Below, piece after piece: positions 6,896 through 16,407 of a stretch of DNA of 64,000 nucleotides. Position numbers and translations under genes: made by a program. How positions within the stretch are numbered: position 1 is the stretch's first letter; each line of letters begins with the position of its first letter. The notes under the pieces are model-generated. The model was not told the origin of the DNA. It searched no databases and worked only from the letters and a program-made list of their open reading frames with translations. Source of the DNA: Gilvimarinus gilvus. Its GTDB lineage: Bacteria > Pseudomonadota > Gammaproteobacteria > Pseudomonadales > Cellvibrionaceae. The stretch lies in NCBI RefSeq assembly GCF_030518155.1, contig NZ_JAULRU010000220.1, positions 1 through 64,000 of the forward strand. The letters are read 5' to 3'.

Positions 6896-8251
6896 TCAAA
6901 ACAGCCGAGCCGTTAGCAGTTGGGTATAGTCAATTCTCTCCCAGCGGGCATAGAGTTTTATGCGGATGATTAAAACCAAACCCACAATTACCGCAGCCAA
7001 CAGGTACATCCACAACCAACTTCCAGTATGAGCACCGGCAATACCACCGACGATCCCTATAAGGGCAGGAGCAGCCAATAAGTTAACAATGCCAATCCAA
7101 CTTTCGTCACGACCATAAATAAACATGATCCAATAAAACAGCAATATCGAGAATGCTGTGGCGCCCGTTATTAGCGCCGCTGTTTTATCGACCGGCACCA
7201 GCCCCCATGCACCGGCCAACAGCGCTAGCAGCACCAACGGCGTAAAAGCCGAGGCCAGAAAAACTCCAAAAGCGCGCTCGACATATTTCATCTGCCGCTT
7301 TCGATCACCAGGAAGAATCAGCCACAGAGTGCGCGTCTTGCGCAAAATCGACTGACCAACTGTCAACGCCATAGCGGCAGGAATAAATAAAAAGCCCAAA
7401 TAAAACATGCCCGACTCATTATCAAATTCAAGCCAGAAAAGAAACTCGCCCCCCCTTAACCAACTAAGCATGCTACCGCCGATCACCCACATCACGCACG
7501 CCAACCCACTGCCCACGACAAAAGTCAGCACGGGCCTACCAGAATTCTGTACGACCTTGAGGAAGTTATCAAAGTCACTGCCACTCAAGCGCACATTGGC
7601 AAACCAGGTAAAAAACGGTCCGTGGCTGGACTTCACTTCCAGTGATAATTCCGAGGGAGCAAGCGGATGATTCTGAACATACCGGTGCAGAGACGCCCAG
7701 CAAGCCAATGCCAGCAGCAAACCAATCACGCAGCCCAACCACAACTCAAACGACTGCGCTAAGGGTGCCAGCGAGACACTTGCCGGGAGCAGTGAGGGCA
7801 AAAACATAAGCAGCGAAAAAGCTAACAGGAAAGCCGCTGGCACTACCGTGGCGCCTGCGATCAGTAAGCTGCCAGTGCCCCAAAACACCAGTATTACCGC
7901 AACTATACTGAGCCCCTCAACAGAGTAAACAGCAATCGCCACGCACAGCGCCCACAGCAAACAAATGAACGCCCCGCTGGCGATAAGCACCCTAGGGCCA
8001 ACAGAGGAAAGAACAAATGCTCGAGACATAAGAAGTTGCCGCATACGGAAAGGCAAAACGAATAAACCGACAGAAAAGCAAGCCGTTAAGAAAAACCAAC
8101 CGGCCTGTAGCGCCCGCTCCGCCCCACGTAAATACAGGTATATCGACACAGCGGTTGTTGCCAACACCAGGCCGAGAATGAATATGCTATAGGCCCGATT
8201 CGGTACAACCAAATAGGCCAGACAGGTGCGATACTGGCTGACGCTACTCAT
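6896..8251 (-). CDS. Multi-span membrane protein, probable permease partner of an ABC ATPase
   Basis: 451 aa from the ATG at 8251, which overlaps the ATPase gene end (ATGAGTAG). A reading from 8299 is less likely because it lies inside the ATPase coding sequence. About ten to twelve hydrophobic segments span nearly the whole length, with a longer soluble loop around residues 185-225. No motif was recognised. Position directly after an ABC ATPase with coupled translation makes it the likely membrane subunit of an ABC-2-like exporter. A DNA gap of 130 bp separates it from the next operon. The substrate is unknown. Confidence 0.65.
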   Translation of the reverse strand: MSSVSQYRTCLAYLVVPNRAYSIFILGLVLATTAVSIYLYLRGAERALQAGWFFLTACFSVGLFVLPFRMRQLLMSRAFVLSSVGPRVLIASGAFICLLWALCVAIAVYSVEGLSIVAVILVFWGTGSLLIAGATVVPAAFLLAFSLLMFLPSLLPASVSLAPLAQSFELWLGCVIGLLLALACWASLHRYVQNHPLAPSELSLEVKSSHGPFFTWFANVRLSGSDFDNFLKVVQNSGRPVLTFVVGSGLACVMWVIGGSMLSWLRGGEFLFWLEFDNESGMFYLGFLFIPAAMALTVGQSILRKTRTLWLILPGDRKRQMKYVERAFGVFLASAFTPLVLLALLAGAWGLVPVDKTAALITGATAFSILLFYWIMFIYGRDESWIGIVNLLAAPALIGIVGGIAGAHTGSWLWMYLLAAVIVGLVLIIRIKLYARWERIDYTQLLTARLF

Positions 8252-9134
8252 GTTTGGCTCCGTGCAAATATAGAAATATTTCTTCCAGTGATAAGCCACT
8301 TACGGTGATATTCTCAAGCCCACAATTTTGCAGTGCGATTAATCGACCCTGCGACCAGTTATTCAGAATAAGCTGCCCGCCAACGCGATCTTCTTCGCTG
8401 TGCAATAGTCCCTCAATTGCCACCTTTTGAGCTTGAGCTAGCTCACCTTTGTAACTGACCCGAACTACAGATTCATAAAGATCATCCAGCGTGCGATCAC
8501 AACTTAATTGTCCACCCTGCAAACACCAAATGCGATTTACGATGCGCTCCATGTCGGAGACAATATGCGATGAAAAAATAATCGCTCTATTATCGCTACA
8601 GGCATAGTCCATTAATTGTTGAAAGAACTGTCGACGCGCTATAGGGTCCAGCGATGCCACCGGCTCATCCAACACCAACAACTCCGGCTGATGCGCCAGC
8701 GCCAACACAATGGCTAACTTCTGTTTTTGCCCTTCCGACATACGGCGAATACGCTTTGTCTCAGAGAGCTCCCATGCTGGCATCAAACGCTCCACCATGT
8801 CACCGTCCCAACGCGGGCGCAGCTGTCGGTACAAATGAAATAACTGCTTTGCCGTCATCTCGCCGGGCAGCTCATCGCGCTGTGGCACATAACCGATACG
8901 CTGCTTGCAGTCGCTGGACATTTTAGTCGACTCTTCCCCCCAAACTGAACAGTTGCCAAATGAGGCAAAGCCAAAGCCAAGCAAAGTTTCCAACAAAGTG
9001 GTTTTACCCGAGCCATTTTTTCCAAGTAAGCCCACAACATCACCCGGCGCAACCGTTAGCGAAATATCTTGTAAAATGGTTTGCCCCGATAGCATTCTTT
9101 GCAGCTGGCTCGCTTGTAATGTTGTGCCGGTCAT
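8244..9134 (-). CDS. ABC transporter ATP-binding protein
   Basis: 296 aa from the ATG at 9134, which has AGGAG 6 nt upstream. The alternative ATG at 9158 has a Shine-Dalgarno only 2 nt away, and the long upstream reading overlaps the protease gene. Walker A GKNGSGKTT lies near residues 40-48, the Q-loop at YVPQRDEL, the signature at RMSEGQKQK and Walker B at LLVLDEPVASLD, with an H-loop SSHIVSD. The C-terminal 80 residues form an accessory domain typical of drug, lantibiotic or ABC-2 exporter ATPases. It is translationally coupled to the membrane protein downstream. Confidence 0.9.
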   Translation of the reverse strand: MTGTTLQASQLQRMLSGQTILQDISLTVAPGDVVGLLGKNGSGKTTLLETLLGFGFASFGNCSVWGEESTKMSSDCKQRIGYVPQRDELPGEMTAKQLFHLYRQLRPRWDGDMVERLMPAWELSETKRIRRMSEGQKQKLAIVLALAHQPELLVLDEPVASLDPIARRQFFQQLMDYACSDNRAIIFSSHIVSDMERIVNRIWCLQGGQLSCDRTLDDLYESVVRVSYKGELAQAQKVAIEGLLHSEEDRVGGQLILNNWSQGRLIALQNCGLENITVSGLSLEEIFLYLHGAKHE

Positions 9135-9154
9135 ACTTTTCTCCTGATCAGCAC

Positions 9155-9955
9155 TCATAGCTCCACTCCAATATAGGTAATCATAAGGCTGGCAAAAAGA
9201 TTGTTGGCTAAATGTAAAACCCAGGGTGTCACCAACGAGCCGGTCTTTTCCCGAGCCAAACCGAGGATAATGGCGAACACAAACAATTGCGTTAGTAATA
9301 TCCAACCATACTGACCAAGATGTAAAGAGACAAACAAGGCACTGGTGACAAATAGTGTTCCGGTCAATCCGATAGCACTGTGACGCCACGCCTTAAACAA
9401 ATAACCGCGAAAGATAATTTCTTCGAGAATCGGCGCCAACAAAACGACCACAGCCGTAATTAGCAGGCTACCCGAGCCGCTCATTTGCTGCAGAAATGCC
9501 CCCCGATCCACGTCAACAAAATAGTGCAAAGTGATCGCAACCGCTTGATAGCTGCCCCATATGCCCAACCAAAACAATAGCTGTTTAGGCATCACGGAGT
9601 GCAGCGCGAGAGTCTGACGCCAACCTTGACTCTTAAACCGACTCGCTAACAACACCATCGGCACCAGACAGACAAATTGCACAATGTACATACCCGACAG
9701 CCCCTGCAGACTTTCCGCGTGGCTGGTCACAAAGGTTTGAATTTGCGCGGGCGATAACTCAGGCTGAGATGCAGCGGCATAAAAGCCCACGCCAAAGAAA
9801 TACATTACGGCAGAAATTAGGTACACCAATGCAAACAATGTAAACCAGGCCACACCTTTACCCGGCGTCGGCAGGCGCGGCTCGGACTCCGGTTCGGATT
9901 TGACAGAATCGGCCGGGGAAATCATCCCAGCCGTCATATTTGATTCAGTTTCCAT
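9155..9955 (-). CDS. CPBP-family intramembrane metalloprotease
   Basis: 266 aa from the ATG at 9955 (a longer reading from 10000 has no better support). Several membrane segments flank the CPBP/Abi motifs: EEIIFRG (EExxxR) near residue 168, FVSLHLGQ in the next segment, and HLANN (HxxxN) close to the C-terminus. These residues build the intramembrane zinc-type glutamic protease site of the Rce1/Abi family. In bacteria such proteins are often linked to bacteriocin maturation or self-immunity. Here the gene heads an operon with an ABC ATPase and its membrane partner, so peptide processing or export is a reasonable guess, not shown. Confidence 0.88.
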   Translation of the reverse strand: METESNMTAGMISPADSVKSEPESEPRLPTPGKGVAWFTLFALVYLISAVMYFFGVGFYAAASQPELSPAQIQTFVTSHAESLQGLSGMYIVQFVCLVPMVLLASRFKSQGWRQTLALHSVMPKQLLFWLGIWGSYQAVAITLHYFVDVDRGAFLQQMSGSGSLLITAVVVLLAPILEEIIFRGYLFKAWRHSAIGLTGTLFVTSALFVSLHLGQYGWILLTQLFVFAIILGLAREKTGSLVTPWVLHLANNLFASLMITYIGVEL

Positions 9956-10000
9956 GTTTATTTCACTCTTGTAAGTTCCAAATCTATAACTCAACAACAC

Positions 10001-10036
10001 AATACACTTGCATGTGTATTAATACACTAATACACA
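10001..10036. promoter_or_regulatory. Cluster of TACAC/GTGTA palindromes upstream of the CPBP-ABC operon
   Basis: AATACAC-N6-GTGTATT (10001-10020) overlaps a perfect 14-bp palindrome GTGTATTAATACAC (10014-10027), followed by another AATACACA (10029-10036). Overlapping dyads just upstream of the operon start (9955) look like a multi-copy operator. GntR-type proteins often bind such TA-centred dyads, so the nearby YtrA-type regulator is one candidate. Confidence 0.5.
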
Positions 10037-10335
10037 AATTGCAGCGGTGCAACATTTTCATATGAAAATACTTTTTACCTACAGTTAAAGTTGGCGCTAT
10101 TTCCGAACAAGTTATGCCCACCTATCTTTAAAATCCGTAAAGCTCTGAAATTATCCTTGATATTTCGCCTTTCATTCGCTATTTTCCCATGTAACCGATT
10201 TCACGGAAATCAAACCCCATTGATTTCGGCAAAGCGTTTAAAAAAAAAGTCAGCCTATAGCGGCCTAATAGCAACATATCGCGACTTAAGGCCGATTTTT
10301 AAACCTAGCCTCGCTGGGTTTTTATATGCCCGAAG

Positions 10336-10349
10336 TGTAACCGGTTACA
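10336..10349. promoter_or_regulatory. LacI-family operator upstream of the TonB receptor
   Basis: TGTAACCGGTTACA is a perfect 14-bp palindrome with the central CG of LacI-family operators, 87 bp before the receptor start codon. The same TAACCGGTTA core occurs at 62755-62764. No LacI-type gene is in the window, so the regulator must lie elsewhere. The rest of the gap 10037-10435 shows no convincing gene. Confidence 0.65.
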
Positions 10350-10435
10350 TATTATTTGTATAAAAAGACGAACTGGCACCTGTACTCCCAGCCCATACAC
10401 GCAGGTGTCTTCTATAATGATAAGGAGACCATACG

Positions 10436-13400
10436 ATGAAAAATACAGCTTTCAATAAGCGACTACTGGCGCGCACTATCGCCTCTATAGCGCTGGCAGG
10501 CGGTAGCACAGGCGTGCTTGCTCAAGGCACAGAAAGTGGCATGCTGGAAGAAGTTGTCGTTACCGGCGTGCGCGCCGCCCAAGAATCAGCGGTTAACATC
10601 AAGCGTGATGCCGACTCGGTCGTGGATGCGATTGCCGCTGAAGACATTGGTAAATTACCCGACATTACCATTACCGACTCGCTCCAGCGCATCAGCGGCA
10701 TACAAATTCGCCGCTCCGCGGGTGAAGGCACATCACTGAATGTTCGCGGCATGCCACAGGTACTGACCACCCTCAATGGTGAATCTTACCTGGGTGCCAA
10801 TTCACTGACGACAGTACAGCCCAACTACAGTGATATCCCTTCTCAGTTGTTCTCCGGCGCCGAAGTCGCCAAGGCGCAAACCGCCGACATGAACGCCGGC
10901 GGTATCACCGGTATTGTTAACCTAAAGACCTACCGCCCATTTGATTTTGACGACGGCTTTACCATCTCTGGTGCCGCAACCCTCGCCCAGGGCGTCGATA
11001 CTCAAGAGTCTGACCCATCAGCCAACTTGGTGGTCAACTGGAAGTCTGATCGAGTTGGCGTAATGGCTTCGATCAGCCAGCAGCAATCTACCCTCGCGAA
11101 CTACTACGCTGGTATGGCTGGCGATGGTGGTTGGAGTGGGTTTGCCAGTGAGCATTGGGCTTACAGCTGGGCTGCCAACGGCAACCCGACCTTTAACGAC
11201 CGCGTTGTGGACGGCAACGTCGATATTAATGGCGACGGCCAGCTGGATGATACCTATTGGTCTTATCAAGGACACACCGCCTACAACCGAATCACAGAAC
11301 GCGACCGCACCGGTGCTAATCTTGCGATTCAGGTAGATTTAGGTAGCGGTTTCGAATTAATTGCCGAAGCATTAATGACCGACCAGGAAGACAACGATTT
11401 ACAGATGGGCTTGTCGCACTCCGACAAATGGCAAAATTGGGGTTGGTTTGACCCAACTCTTTACACCGAAAAAGACGCCATTGCCGATGGCAACACATTG
11501 CACACAGTGCAGGAGTACACGGGCCTGGGGCGCCGCGTAAAGTCCTATTCAGCCGTGCAAGCGCAAACCGCAGAGTCACAAAATTATAACGTCGAGCTTA
11601 ATTACGATAATGGCGATGCCTTTACCGGCAGCTTGCTATTGGTGCACGGGGAAGCCGAGCAAGAGCGCTTAAACAGTTATATGGATATTGACCTTGCCAA
11701 AGGTAATCAGTGGGGTGTTGAGTGTCAGTACTACCCCGCGGGCACCCGTGGCGAACAAGGCGACTGCGCCGACGGCCAATTGCAAACCAACCCTGGCGGT
11801 TACCTGGGCATCCCTCAGATGACTGTGAATTACACAGGCGACAACCCGAGCTGGAGTGGCTTTGACAACAATGCCAACATTGGCCCCAATGGTGAGGTCA
11901 TGGGTAACGCGCGCTCCATAGGCGACTACCTTTCTGACGTTAATAGCTACGCATTGGGCGCCCTAACCTCTGAGAACAACTTCACCCGTGATGGCGAGCT
12001 TGATGTTGCCCGCTTCGATGGCGAATGGCGTTTTGATGATTTATTTATCACCTCTATTGAGTTTGGTGTTCGCGCCAGCGATCGCGAAGTGGACAACTAC
12101 GAATTCGACCTGCTGTCTCCTATCGGCGAGGCGCAGTGCGCCGTTAAGTGGAAAGCAACTGACGTTACCTTGAACGGCGGCGGTATTGAAGATGCCTGTA
12201 CTCAGGGTGACGGTGAGAACTTTTACACGGCCGGTATACCGACCCCAATCGCTGAGCTCGACGCGATTCAGGTTTCCGACTTCGGTGGCGTATCAGGTAT
12301 TCCGGCAGTCTGGACCGTTAACCCAGCGAGCATGGAAAACGTTGAGGCCTATCACAGTGACTTGTACCCAGGCACCTTCCGCTCCATTAACCCAGGTCGC
12401 TCTTTCAACGTACAATTGGAAGAAATCAGCTATTACGCAAAAGCGAATTTCGCAACTGGGATTATGAGTGGTAACTTTGGTTTAAAAGCCATCGATGCTG
12501 ACCTGACCGTACGACAGAACCAAGTGGGCGCAGCTCAGCCTTACGGCGCAGCGTCACTGGATGCCGGTGACGTTACCACTGAGCGTTCGTTGGACTTCTT
12601 ACTGCCTTCCCTCAACTTGCGCTTCGACTTAACCGATAACCTTGTGCTACGCAGCTCTTACAACCGCACCATGGCGCCGCTTGATTTGGCACAGTGGGGC
12701 GCAGGCCTTGCCCCCAATTACACCATCGACTCGGACCCAGACAGCGAGACTTACAACAAGTTTATCGTGATTGGCGGCAACGCCGATGGCAACCCAGCAC
12801 TCGACCCATGGCAAGCCACTAACTACGACTTGTCTTTGGAGTATTACCTGGGAGGTGCAAGCGCCCTGTCCGTTGGCTGGTTTTACGTGGACGTCGAAAG
12901 CTTTATCGAAAGCGGTAGCGTCGATATGGCACTGCCCGACCAGGACGGTGTCGTACGCCGTACCGTGCCGGTTTCAACCAGTGTGCAAGGTGATGGAGGC
13001 GTTCTCAAAGGTGTTGAACTAGCCGCTAAGCTAGCCTTTGCCGACGTTACCGACATTGACCTGCTCAGTGGTTTTGGTATTGATGCCAACTACACCTATT
13101 CGCCTAGCTCTTCGGGCAATATCGGCTTAAACGGTGACGACCTGCCTTTCCAGGACAACTCGGAAGATGTCTTCAACTTAGTAGGTTGGTACGAAGCCGG
13201 CCCATTTCAGGCGCGCTTGGCTTACAACTTCCGCAGTGAGCGCGTGGTTGGTTTCAACCAAACCTGGGGCTCAGGCACCTTGTGGCAAGAGTCAACAAGC
13301 TACATTGATGCGTCTGCGAGCTATGACATAAATGACAACATCAGCGTCTTTATGAATGCCTCAAACATTACCGGAGAAAAAGAAACTTACTATCTGGAAT

Positions 13401-13471
13401 GGAAAGACCAGTTTGCGTGGCAAAATGAATACGAAGCTCGTTATTCCGTCGGTGTACGAGCGACATTCTAA
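10436..13471 (+). CDS. TonB-dependent outer-membrane receptor
   Basis: 1011 aa. A Sec signal peptide (about residues 1-29, ending VLAQ) is followed by the TonB box-like EEVVVTG (39-45), a plug domain to about residue 175 (NVRGMPQVLTTLNG, NAGGITGIVNLKTYRPF) and a long 22-strand barrel ending in an aromatic residue (VGVRATF). The size and plug features fit the large TonB receptors that marine gammaproteobacteria use for oligosaccharides rather than small siderophore receptors. AAGGAGA lies 8 nt before ATG. A LacI-type operator upstream and a sulfatase gene downstream suggest import of a (sulfated) glycan; the substrate is inference. Confidence 0.93.
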   Translation: MKNTAFNKRLLARTIASIALAGGSTGVLAQGTESGMLEEVVVTGVRAAQESAVNIKRDADSVVDAIAAEDIGKLPDITITDSLQRISGIQIRRSAGEGTSLNVRGMPQVLTTLNGESYLGANSLTTVQPNYSDIPSQLFSGAEVAKAQTADMNAGGITGIVNLKTYRPFDFDDGFTISGAATLAQGVDTQESDPSANLVVNWKSDRVGVMASISQQQSTLANYYAGMAGDGGWSGFASEHWAYSWAANGNPTFNDRVVDGNVDINGDGQLDDTYWSYQGHTAYNRITERDRTGANLAIQVDLGSGFELIAEALMTDQEDNDLQMGLSHSDKWQNWGWFDPTLYTEKDAIADGNTLHTVQEYTGLGRRVKSYSAVQAQTAESQNYNVELNYDNGDAFTGSLLLVHGEAEQERLNSYMDIDLAKGNQWGVECQYYPAGTRGEQGDCADGQLQTNPGGYLGIPQMTVNYTGDNPSWSGFDNNANIGPNGEVMGNARSIGDYLSDVNSYALGALTSENNFTRDGELDVARFDGEWRFDDLFITSIEFGVRASDREVDNYEFDLLSPIGEAQCAVKWKATDVTLNGGGIEDACTQGDGENFYTAGIPTPIAELDAIQVSDFGGVSGIPAVWTVNPASMENVEAYHSDLYPGTFRSINPGRSFNVQLEEISYYAKANFATGIMSGNFGLKAIDADLTVRQNQVGAAQPYGAASLDAGDVTTERSLDFLLPSLNLRFDLTDNLVLRSSYNRTMAPLDLAQWGAGLAPNYTIDSDPDSETYNKFIVIGGNADGNPALDPWQATNYDLSLEYYLGGASALSVGWFYVDVESFIESGSVDMALPDQDGVVRRTVPVSTSVQGDGGVLKGVELAAKLAFADVTDIDLLSGFGIDANYTYSPSSSGNIGLNGDDLPFQDNSEDVFNLVGWYEAGPFQARLAYNFRSERVVGFNQTWGSGTLWQESTSYIDASASYDINDNISVFMNASNITGEKETYYLEWKDQFAWQNEYEARYSVGVRATF

Positions 13472-13545
13472 ACGCGCGTGCTGCGGGCTAGATGCTTAGC
13501 CCGCAAATTTTATTTATTGTATGTATGAGCTTACGCTCTCCATTT

Positions 13546-13579
13546 GGCGTGTTAACCTAGGCTAACACGCCCTTTTTTT
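13546..13579 (+). terminator. Rho-independent terminator after the TonB receptor gene
   Basis: Perfect 9-bp stem GGCGTGTTA / TAACACGCC (13546-13554 and 13563-13571) with an 8-nt loop, followed by CTTTTTTT. It separates the receptor transcript from the sulfatase gene. Confidence 0.9.
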
Positions 13580-13606
13580 AATTAAATAACCAAGAGTGAA
13601 AGCCTG

Positions 13607-15403
13607 ATGAGACTGCCTTTATTATCTGGCCTAGTAACGCTGATTGTGCTGTGCGGCTGCCAAACGCAACCCGATATCGACGCCATATCTCGGCCTAATG
13701 TCCTGCTCGTACTAACAGATGATATGGGCTGGGGCGACGTTGCCGCTAACGGCAATCCAAACATCCAAACGCCCACCATTGATCACCTAATGAACAACGG
13801 CGTTACCTTTGATCGCTTTTATGTAAGTCCTGTGTGTTCGCCCACCCGTGCCAGCCTATTAACGGGCCGCCATTCCCTGGCAACCGGGGTGTACAGCGTG
13901 ACCCGCGGCGGTGAGAAAATGTTTCCCAGCGAAGTCACCATCGCGGAAATATTTAAAGGCGCCGGATATCGTACCGGCCTCTTCGGCAAATGGCACAACG
14001 GCCTGCAATATCCCTATGACCCTAACGGCCAGGGCTTTGAAGAGTTTTACGGCTTTGCCGACGGCCACATCACAGACTATTTCGATGGCGAAGTTCAACA
14101 CAACCAATCTACAGAAAACTTTACAGGCTATCTGCCTGACCGACTAACGGATAAAACCCTAGAATTCATACAAGAAAGTGACTCACCCTTTTTTGCCATG
14201 TTGAGCTTCAATACACCCCACAGCCCTTTCGAATTGCCGCAGGCTCTGTTTGACCAATACAAATTGATTGGTCTCGATAACGTAGATGCCAGCGTATTTG
14301 GCATGGTTGAAAATATTGACACCAATTTGCAGCGTCTACTCAATCAACTGGATCGTCGGGGGGCGCTCGACAACACTCTCGTCGTTTTCTTATCCGACAA
14401 TGGGCCCGCGTTTCCCGGCGGTAACAGCCGTTATAACGGTGACATGAAAGGATCGAAAGGAAAAGTCGATGAGGGAGGTGTCCGAGTTCCGTTCGCTATT
14501 TACTGGCAGGGCCATTTGCGCTCAGGCTACCGAGTGACAACGCCGGGCCAGCACATCGACTTACTACCGACCTTGCTTACTCTGACCGGGCTGAAGTCAA
14601 CACAACCGAACAACATCCACGGCGTGGACTTGTCACCCGCCATAAAAGGGGAAAATGTAGCGGCACTCAATAAGCGTCCACTGTTTACCCACCATTTCCG
14701 CAATACCCGACGCCCCGAACAACAGGCGGTTCAGGCCTCTCCGGGAGCCATTAGACAAGAAGGCTGGCTGGCGACAACCGACCACCAGCAACGCTGGCAA
14801 CTATACAATTTAGCCACAGACCCCCAGCAAAAAGTGAACTTGGCCGAAAAAAACCCTGAGAAGTTAAATGACCTAAAGAATCAATATTTACAGTGGTACC
14901 AAGATACACGTTTAAACGAGTATCGAGCACTGCCCATTCCTGTCGGACACGCAGGTATACCGTACACAATGTTCCCAGCGCACGAAGCCGAAATAACCCG
15001 CGAAGGAGTCGAATATCATTTTCAAGATGGATGGGCGCACGACTGGGTAGAGTCAGTATCCCAGCAGCCGGGGCAAATACGCTGGCCTTTGGAAGTCGTT
15101 AAAGCGGGCCGGTATACACTCACGCTTGGCTATGATACACCGCAAAAAAAATATAGCGGCGAGGTTACGCTAAGTATAGGTAAACAAAAAATTGTGTTGC
15201 GAGACTTCGCACCGTTTAAAAGTAAGGAGCGAATGGGTAAAAGGTTGGCACACACCTCGGAGGCACCAACCAAAAGCTGGGGCAAACATGCAAAGACACT
15301 GCATTTGGCTAAGGGTCGCTACGATTTGACGCTCGATTTTGCCAGCGACCCGCAAAACCGCAGTCTTGCCATCAAATACATTGAAATTGGCACTCAACAA
15401 TAG
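13607..15403 (+). CDS. Sulfatase, lipoprotein (type I, formylglycine-dependent)
   Basis: 598 aa. Lipobox VLCGC with Cys18, so probably lipid-anchored in the periplasm or outer membrane. The metal-binding DD at 38-39 precedes the sulfatase signature C77-S-P-T-R81, where Cys77 would be converted to formylglycine by a sulfatase-modifying enzyme encoded elsewhere. A second conserved stretch, KGSKGKVDEGGVRVPF, lies near residue 285, and a downstream HIDLLPT is typical. The last ~130 residues (from about 465) form an extra beta-rich domain beyond the usual sulfatase length. It would remove sulfate esters from polysaccharide fragments and fits the TonB receptor upstream, though a terminator separates the two genes. 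Confidence 0.93.
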   Translation: MRLPLLSGLVTLIVLCGCQTQPDIDAISRPNVLLVLTDDMGWGDVAANGNPNIQTPTIDHLMNNGVTFDRFYVSPVCSPTRASLLTGRHSLATGVYSVTRGGEKMFPSEVTIAEIFKGAGYRTGLFGKWHNGLQYPYDPNGQGFEEFYGFADGHITDYFDGEVQHNQSTENFTGYLPDRLTDKTLEFIQESDSPFFAMLSFNTPHSPFELPQALFDQYKLIGLDNVDASVFGMVENIDTNLQRLLNQLDRRGALDNTLVVFLSDNGPAFPGGNSRYNGDMKGSKGKVDEGGVRVPFAIYWQGHLRSGYRVTTPGQHIDLLPTLLTLTGLKSTQPNNIHGVDLSPAIKGENVAALNKRPLFTHHFRNTRRPEQQAVQASPGAIRQEGWLATTDHQQRWQLYNLATDPQQKVNLAEKNPEKLNDLKNQYLQWYQDTRLNEYRALPIPVGHAGIPYTMFPAHEAEITREGVEYHFQDGWAHDWVESVSQQPGQIRWPLEVVKAGRYTLTLGYDTPQKKYSGEVTLSIGKQKIVLRDFAPFKSKERMGKRLAHTSEAPTKSWGKHAKTLHLAKGRYDLTLDFASDPQNRSLAIKYIEIGTQQ

Positions 15404-15451
15404 CGATAATTTAAACTGTATTAATCACAACGTCTAAAAGTCGCTAGGCCA

Positions 15452-15499
15452 CCATCCATAATCAGGTGCAATAAGTGCGTCAAACCTGATTATGGATGG
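15452..15499. terminator. Perfect 15-bp inverted repeat between convergent genes
   Basis: CCATCCATAATCAGG (15452-15466) and CCTGATTATGGATGG (15485-15499) are perfect complements around an 18-nt loop. It lies between the sulfatase stop and the oppositely oriented HTH gene. There is no T-run on either side, so it is only a possible bidirectional terminator or mRNA-end stabiliser. Confidence 0.4.
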
Positions 15500-15518
15500 C
15501 TCGGACTCGGCAAGTCTT

Positions 15519-15827
15519 TCAGTCAATGACCATTAGAGTGCCCATAATCCCTATCCCTACCCCCGCCGCCAGCGCGACAAAAATTGAGAGTAACAGCAAA
15601 TACTGTTTATAGGCACTGGGTTCCAACCGTCGCTGTGGTTCCATCAACTTAGTGCGCTGTAGCTCCAATACCGCGCACAATGATGAGACCGTTTCATTCG
15701 ATCCCATATTTTGATTTTCTACCCGCTGCACCGTGCGCAAGCTCAATGTGGCCACCTCGGCTAACTGCTGCTGTGTCCAGCCGCGGGCTTGACGTGATTC
15801 GCGAATCAGCTGACCATCGATATTCAT
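15519..15827 (-). CDS. XRE-type HTH protein with C-terminal membrane segment
   Basis: 102 aa from the ATG at 15827 (GGAG 7 nt upstream; a longer reading overlaps the neighbouring gene). Residues about 5-60 form an XRE/Cro helix-turn-helix (IRESRQARGWTQQQLAEVA, then SLRTVQRVE). A single hydrophobic segment follows near residues 76-99 (LLLLSIFVALAAGVGIGIMG). It would therefore be a DNA-binding protein tethered to the membrane by its C-terminus. The start overlaps the stop of the preceding gene (ATGA), so the two are translationally coupled and may form a sensor/anchor pair. Target genes are unknown. Confidence 0.75.
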   Translation of the reverse strand: MNIDGQLIRESRQARGWTQQQLAEVATLSLRTVQRVENQNMGSNETVSSLCAVLELQRTKLMEPQRRLEPSAYKQYLLLLSIFVALAAGVGIGIMGTLMVID

Positions 15828-16270
15828 TGCGCCGCTCCAGCAGCGATCAGGGCACTGACTAATCCCACAACAAAACCCGTAGCAAACAAGCCGATAAAGA
15901 AGCCAACCACACCTTTCCAGCCCCATCGCCAAATGAAATTGGTGGCCGGATACGCCCCTTCATCCGAGTCAATGAGAGTGTTACCGCAGAATAAAGAAAC
16001 GCTATAACAGCCTCGCAAAATAGACTTGGTTTCTAACACGACCTGATAGGTTTTGCCATCGAGAGGGAACGACATTTCACTTTTGAGCCCTGTCAGATTT
16101 CGGGTGGATACGACGATTTGGTCGTCAACTTTAACCTGTTCACGCCCACTCCAGGCCGAGGCCCAAACGGAAATGGTGTGCTCGCCAATGTCAAAGTAGC
16201 TCTGAATACCTTCTGACAAAGAGACGGATACGCCGCTTTTGGTGGCGTTTGCATTATCGGCAGTGGTCAT
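15824..16270 (-). CDS. Small protein with C-terminal membrane anchor, unknown function
   Basis: 148 aa from the ATG at 16270 (AGGAA about 8 nt upstream; the reading from 16357 is not supported by a site). The N-terminal ~110 residues look beta-rich (SYFDIGEHTISVWAS, then repeated valine-rich strands), with two cysteines near 94 and 101. The C-terminus is one hydrophobic, glycine-rich segment (about 120-145). No family was recognised. It is coupled by ATGA overlap to the HTH gene with a similar membrane tail, suggesting the two proteins meet in the membrane. Confidence 0.6.
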   Translation of the reverse strand: MTTADNANATKSGVSVSLSEGIQSYFDIGEHTISVWASAWSGREQVKVDDQIVVSTRNLTGLKSEMSFPLDGKTYQVVLETKSILRGCYSVSLFCGNTLIDSDEGAYPATNFIWRWGWKGVVGFFIGLFATGFVVGLVSALIAAGAAQ

Positions 16271-16407
16271 AGTTAGGTTCCTGCATGTCTTTGGGTGAGA
16301 CACCAGTAAAACGGGATACGAGCTTGAAATCTGCGTCAGAGATGTGCCTGACGCCAAGCTGACGTACGACAGCCTTGCGTCAAACGCTCAAAAATCACTC
16401 AAAACAT

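Noticed and set aside
10091-10363. 90-codon frame upstream of the TonB receptor
   Set aside because: No ribosome site, no recognisable features, and it overlaps the operator region.
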